NCBI GenBank assembly: GCA_002685455.1
Contig: NYXF01000042.1
Coordinates: forward strand, 1-7,356
Length of the DNA: 7,356 bases
Direction of reading: 5' to 3'
DNA from: Porticoccus sp.
GTDB lineage: Bacteria > Pseudomonadota > Gammaproteobacteria > Pseudomonadales > Porticoccaceae
Shown here: positions 6,697 to 7,356 of the stretch, in pieces
Layout of the letters: each line of letters begins with the position of its first letter
How positions within the stretch are numbered: position 1 is the stretch's first letter
Translations under genes and position numbers: made by a program
Notes under the pieces: model-generated
Database searches by the model: none
What the model was told of the DNA's origin: nothing
The model's input: the letters and a program-made list of their open reading frames with translations, nothing else

Positions 6697-6717
6697 GAAT
6701 GATAACTATTATCATTC
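6697..6717. promoter_or_regulatory. Fur-type operator 1 (promoter-proximal)
   Basis: A perfect inverted repeat: GAATGATAA (6697-6705), CTA, TTATCATTC (6709-6717). Read as the 7-1-7 Fur motif TGATAAT-N-ATTATCA, positions 6700-6714 match 13 of 14 bases. It lies 78 bases upstream of the porin ATG. On the minus strand, TTGAAT just upstream of and overlapping its edge, with TAGATT 18 bases further, could be -35 and -10 elements covered by the repressor. Confidence 0.8.
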
Positions 6718-6723
6718 AAATTT

Positions 6724-6742
6724 TATAATGATAATCATTATT
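6724..6742. promoter_or_regulatory. Fur box 2, close to consensus
   Basis: TATAATGATAATCATTATT matches the 19-bp Fur consensus GATAATGATAATCATTATC at 17 of 19 positions; only the outermost G and C and no core base differ. Perfect arms ATAATGAT and ATCATTAT surround one central A at 6733. Its centre is 26 bp from that of the neighbouring operator (6707), so two Fur dimers could bind side by side. It implies repression of the porin operon when iron is plentiful. It is 155 bases from grxD, so a direct effect on grxD is less certain. Confidence 0.9.
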
Positions 6743-6897
6743 AATTGTATTTATAATAAAACAACTGCTTCTTTAGAAATTCTCAGAAAAGTCTGCCATT
6801 TTTGTTTATTAAGACAAGTAACGGTTTTAGCTTAATCAATAAAAGGTTAAAATAATTGAACTTTTAAAATATTAGCTCTATCGAGGTATTGGAATAA

Positions 6898-7221
6898 ATG
6901 GACATAATGGAAACCATTCGCGAACAAATTGAGAATAACCCAATCATCTTATACATGAAGGGCTCTCCCAATTCACCACAATGTGGTTTTTCGGCACGAA
7001 CTATCGAGGCACTTACATCCTGTGGCGAGCGATTTGCCTTTGTTGATATTCTAAGTAATCCTGAAATACGATCTAACTTGCCGTCCTACGGTAACTGGCC
7101 GACATTTCCCCAACTATGGGTCAATGGAGAGCTGATTGGAGGATGTGATATCGTTACAGATATGCATAAGAAAGGTGAACTAGCTATTTTGATAAAAGAG
7201 GCATCACAAAGTCCTGAATAG
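6898..7221 (+). CDS. grxD: monothiol glutaredoxin (Grx4 family)
   Basis: A 107-residue cytosolic protein that binds a [2Fe-2S] cluster as a glutathione-ligated dimer, usually with BolA-type partners, and takes part in iron-sulfur cluster delivery and iron sensing. Lys21 in YMKGSP, the monothiol active site C-G-F-S (29-32), WPTFPQLWV with the cis-proline (67-75), and the glutathione-binding GGCDI (81-85) are all present. The sequence is colinear with E. coli GrxD, slightly shorter at the C-terminus. ATG 6898 is used; GAGG at 6883-6886 and GGA at 6891-6893 are imperfectly spaced for it, and Met4 (6907) is a possible alternative. It is divergent from the Fur-controlled porin operon. A TAAAAT at 6848-6853 with weak TTTAGC at 6826-6831 might be its promoter. 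Confidence 0.97.
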   Translation: MDIMETIREQIENNPIILYMKGSPNSPQCGFSARTIEALTSCGERFAFVDILSNPEIRSNLPSYGNWPTFPQLWVNGELIGGCDIVTDMHKKGELAILIKEASQSPE

Positions 7222-7356
7222 CTTGTGAGAAAATCCTCATTATTTTGATGATTTGGAGTTTTCTGTTAATCTAATTATACACAATAAAGATCTAAGCTTA
7301 GTTAACCATCTGATTTAATTGTCTTAAAAATACAGGAATTAAAATTTTATACAAAA

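Noticed and set aside
6617..6715. Longer porin start at 6715
   Set aside because: It adds 32 residues ahead of a perfect signal peptide, lacks a ribosome-binding site and begins within a Fur operator.
7230..7268. Terminator-like fold after grxD (AGAAAATCC ... GGAGTTTTCT)
   Set aside because: The arms pair only with bulges, and no T run follows, so it is not called.

Overview
The window looks like chromosomal DNA of an AT-rich gammaproteobacterium. ArgF closely resembles Pseudomonas-type anabolic ornithine carbamoyltransferase, GrxD is E. coli-like, and a Fur box follows the gammaproteobacterial consensus. A marine or Thiotrichales/Methylophaga/Cycloclasticus-like host would fit, but that is a guess from gene content and base composition. 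I saw no tRNA, rRNA, IS element, CRISPR array or phage gene.

Left part, plus strand (1-1650). The window opens in the last 34 codons of a gamma-glutamyltransferase gene. A small secreted cysteine-containing protein (191-421) and a 44-residue DUF2256 zinc-ribbon-like protein (440-574) follow. Positions 575-1248 hold no gene I can support, only short direct repeats and AT-rich DNA. An isolated 111-residue gene of unknown function (1249-1584) follows, built partly from an 18-residue repeat and closed by a strong hairpin terminator.

Middle part, minus strand (1659-3753). argD and argF overlap by 11 bp and supply two steps of arginine synthesis: N-acetylornithine aminotransferase, then ornithine carbamoyltransferase. 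They converge on the orphan gene across the shared terminator region.

Right part, minus strand (3804-6742). A three-gene operon runs porin, FMN-binding periplasmic protein, PepSY-type membrane protein. Two Fur-type operators precede it and an intrinsic terminator just upstream of argD closes it. This reads as an iron-starvation-induced envelope system: an outer-membrane channel, a probably covalently flavinylated exported carrier and an inner-membrane electron-transfer partner. Reduction of ferric iron or of a ferric chelate is the simplest proposal. This is the most interesting part of the window.

Far right, plus strand. grxD (monothiol CGFS glutaredoxin, iron-sulfur cluster trafficking) is divergent from the porin operon and shares its intergenic region. 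The last 135 bases hold nothing I can assign.
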